Assembly: GCA_021776195.1 (NCBI GenBank)
Contig: JAJFGK010000164.1
Location: 1-64,000 of the forward strand
Length of the DNA stretch: 64,000 bases
Direction of reading: 5' to 3'
Source: Kiloniellaceae bacterium
GTDB lineage: Bacteria > Pseudomonadota > Alphaproteobacteria > Kiloniellales > Kiloniellaceae
Within the stretch, counting starts at the first letter, position 1. Each line of letters starts with the position of its first letter. The position numbers and the translations under genes were made by a program. The notes under the pieces are model-generated. The model did no database searches, was not told where the DNA came from, and was given only the letters and a program-made list of their open reading frames with translations. Positions 63,062-64,000 of this stretch are shown piece by piece.

Positions 63062-64000
63062 TCAACGCACCTGCCCGCCTGTGGCGTGGGGTCGATAGGC
63101 CATGGCATTGAGCAGATGCGCGCGCAGCCTTTCCGAGGCCAGCATCCGGTCTCCCGATTCCACCGCGTCCAGGATCTCGAGGTGTTCCCGGCACCACAGG
63201 AGCACCCGTGCCTGGTTGTTGTAGTCGCGATACTCGAGCAGCTGACGCAACCTGTTCTGCTGCACGATCGCGGCATGAAAAAACTGGTTACGGGAGGCCT
63301 CCGCCAGCATCTCGTGAAACTCCGCGTCCAGGCGGTAGGCCAGCCTGTTGGTGCGGCGCTCTGGGTCCATCTCGAGAAACTGCAGATGCTCGCCGCGGCA
63401 TCGTCGGATCGCATCGGGAGAGGGCGAGAAGCCATTGAGCAAGGGAATTTGAGGTTCCAAAGAGAGGCGAAACGCGTAGCTTTCGTCGCTGGATTGGACC
63501 GTGTTCAGGGTTTTGCTGAAGCGGTAGTTACCGGGCGGCGCGTTGACGATGACGTTCTCGTCGCGAAGCTCCGCGAGCACACGTTTGGTCATGCGGCGGC
63601 TGACGCTGTACCGTCGCACGATCTCCTCTTCCGAGAAGATATCGGGGAGATCGCCGTTCAGCCTATCCAGCGCGATGCGATCGAACAGCTGTCGGTCATC
63701 GGTGACCGGCAGCTCCACGGCCGCGGAAATCAGTTCGCTGGCCGGAGACCGCAGGACAAAACCACGGTGCCGACGGGCTTCCACCACGCCGGCTTCGGCC
63801 AAGAACGCCAGCGACTTGCGTATCGGCGTGCGTGAAACGCCCATGGCGTCGGCCAGGTCCTGTTCTTTCAGATGGGCCCCTTGGGGAAGATTCAGTTCCT
63901 TCAAATAGCGCAGCAGGCGGACCTGGAGCGGCTCCGCGAAGGGCTCCGCCCGAGAAGCGGATCCGGGGCCCCCCTCGACCTGATTTGCCGGATTGCTTGA
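63062..64000 (-). CDS. GntR-family regulator, truncated by the window edge
   Basis: The gene starts beyond base 64000: the frame stays open to the edge and codes for EPFAEPLQVRLLRYLKELNLPQGAHL, a natural lead-in to the GntR winged helix (LKEQDLADAMGVSRTPIRKSLAFLAEAGVVEARRHRGFVL). A second winged-helix-like segment follows (LPDIFSEEEIVRRYSVSRRMTKRVLAELRDENVI), then an FCD-type helical effector domain (YRLDAEFHEMLAEASRNQFF). It probably regulates dpaL and perhaps the whole island. Within the visible part the sequence is intact. Confidence 0.85.
   Translation of the reverse strand, partial: SSNPANQVEGGPGSASRAEPFAEPLQVRLLRYLKELNLPQGAHLKEQDLADAMGVSRTPIRKSLAFLAEAGVVEARRHRGFVLRSPASELISAAVELPVTDDRQLFDRIALDRLNGDLPDIFSEEEIVRRYSVSRRMTKRVLAELRDENVIVNAPPGNYRFSKTLNTVQSSDESYAFRLSLEPQIPLLNGFSPSPDAIRRCRGEHLQFLEMDPERRTNRLAYRLDAEFHEMLAEASRNQFFHAAIVQQNRLRQLLEYRDYNNQARVLLWCREHLEILDAVESGDRMLASERLRAHLLNAMAYRPHATGGQVR

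Overview
This window comes from a GC-rich genome, most likely an alphaproteobacterium of the Rhodospirillales/Kiloniellales type. The clues are a lanthanide-type methanol dehydrogenase cluster, a mannose-6-phosphate isomerase of the AGE family as in rhizobia, dense ATGA-overlapping operons, and a betaine-type transporter with a double permease. I assign the group from gene content only; no rRNA or tRNA gene is visible.

Layout. (1) 1-260: a cloverleaf-like nested inverted repeat. (2) 263-7863: a periplasmic methanol/alcohol oxidation module: xoxF (PQQ dehydrogenase with the extra lanthanide Asp), xoxG-like cytochrome, xoxJ-like binding protein and a CXXCW rhodanese-like protein on the minus strand; a pentapeptide-repeat protein, a zinc hydrolase and a SoxYZ-like carrier on the plus strand; and a small Cys-containing protein. 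(3) 8300-12457: a LuxR-type response regulator, a hybrid histidine kinase and a FIST protein of the NosP type, resembling the NosP/NahK pair of Pseudomonas. (4) 12694-40827: a 28-kb minus-strand operon encoding what looks like a complete alginate synthesis, acetylation, epimerisation and export machine (algD, alg8, alg44, algA, a giant algG, two algL, algJ, algI, algX, algF, an AGE-family isomerase, three large Sel1-repeat proteins and an outer-membrane barrel). Almost all genes overlap or abut. An AT-rich leader of about 600 bp lies upstream of algD.

(5) 41451-52487: a DeoR-controlled unit that joins a betaine-type ABC transporter (proV / proX-proW) to a GlpA-GlpB-kinase-GlpC glycerol-3-phosphate oxidation set. 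A second copy of the cloverleaf repeat sits between glpB and the kinase gene. (6) 52510-59996: a dimethylformamidase-like hydrolase (dmfA1/dmfA2) with a branched-chain-amino-acid-type ABC transporter; the small subunit gene has no stop codon separating it from livM. (7) 60134-64000: a fold-type II PLP enzyme, a diaminopropionate ammonia-lyase and a truncated GntR-family regulator, all on the minus strand and probably part of the same nitrogen-compound catabolic island.

Main points for a second look: the two-member structured repeat family, whose loops are conserved while its stems change with complementarity kept; the alginate operon outside Pseudomonas/Azotobacter with its AlgG fusion, dead-looking AlgA isomerase domain paired with an AGE isomerase, and paired active/inactive-looking AlgL proteins; the transporter-glp hybrid operon; and the dmf-dpaL island.
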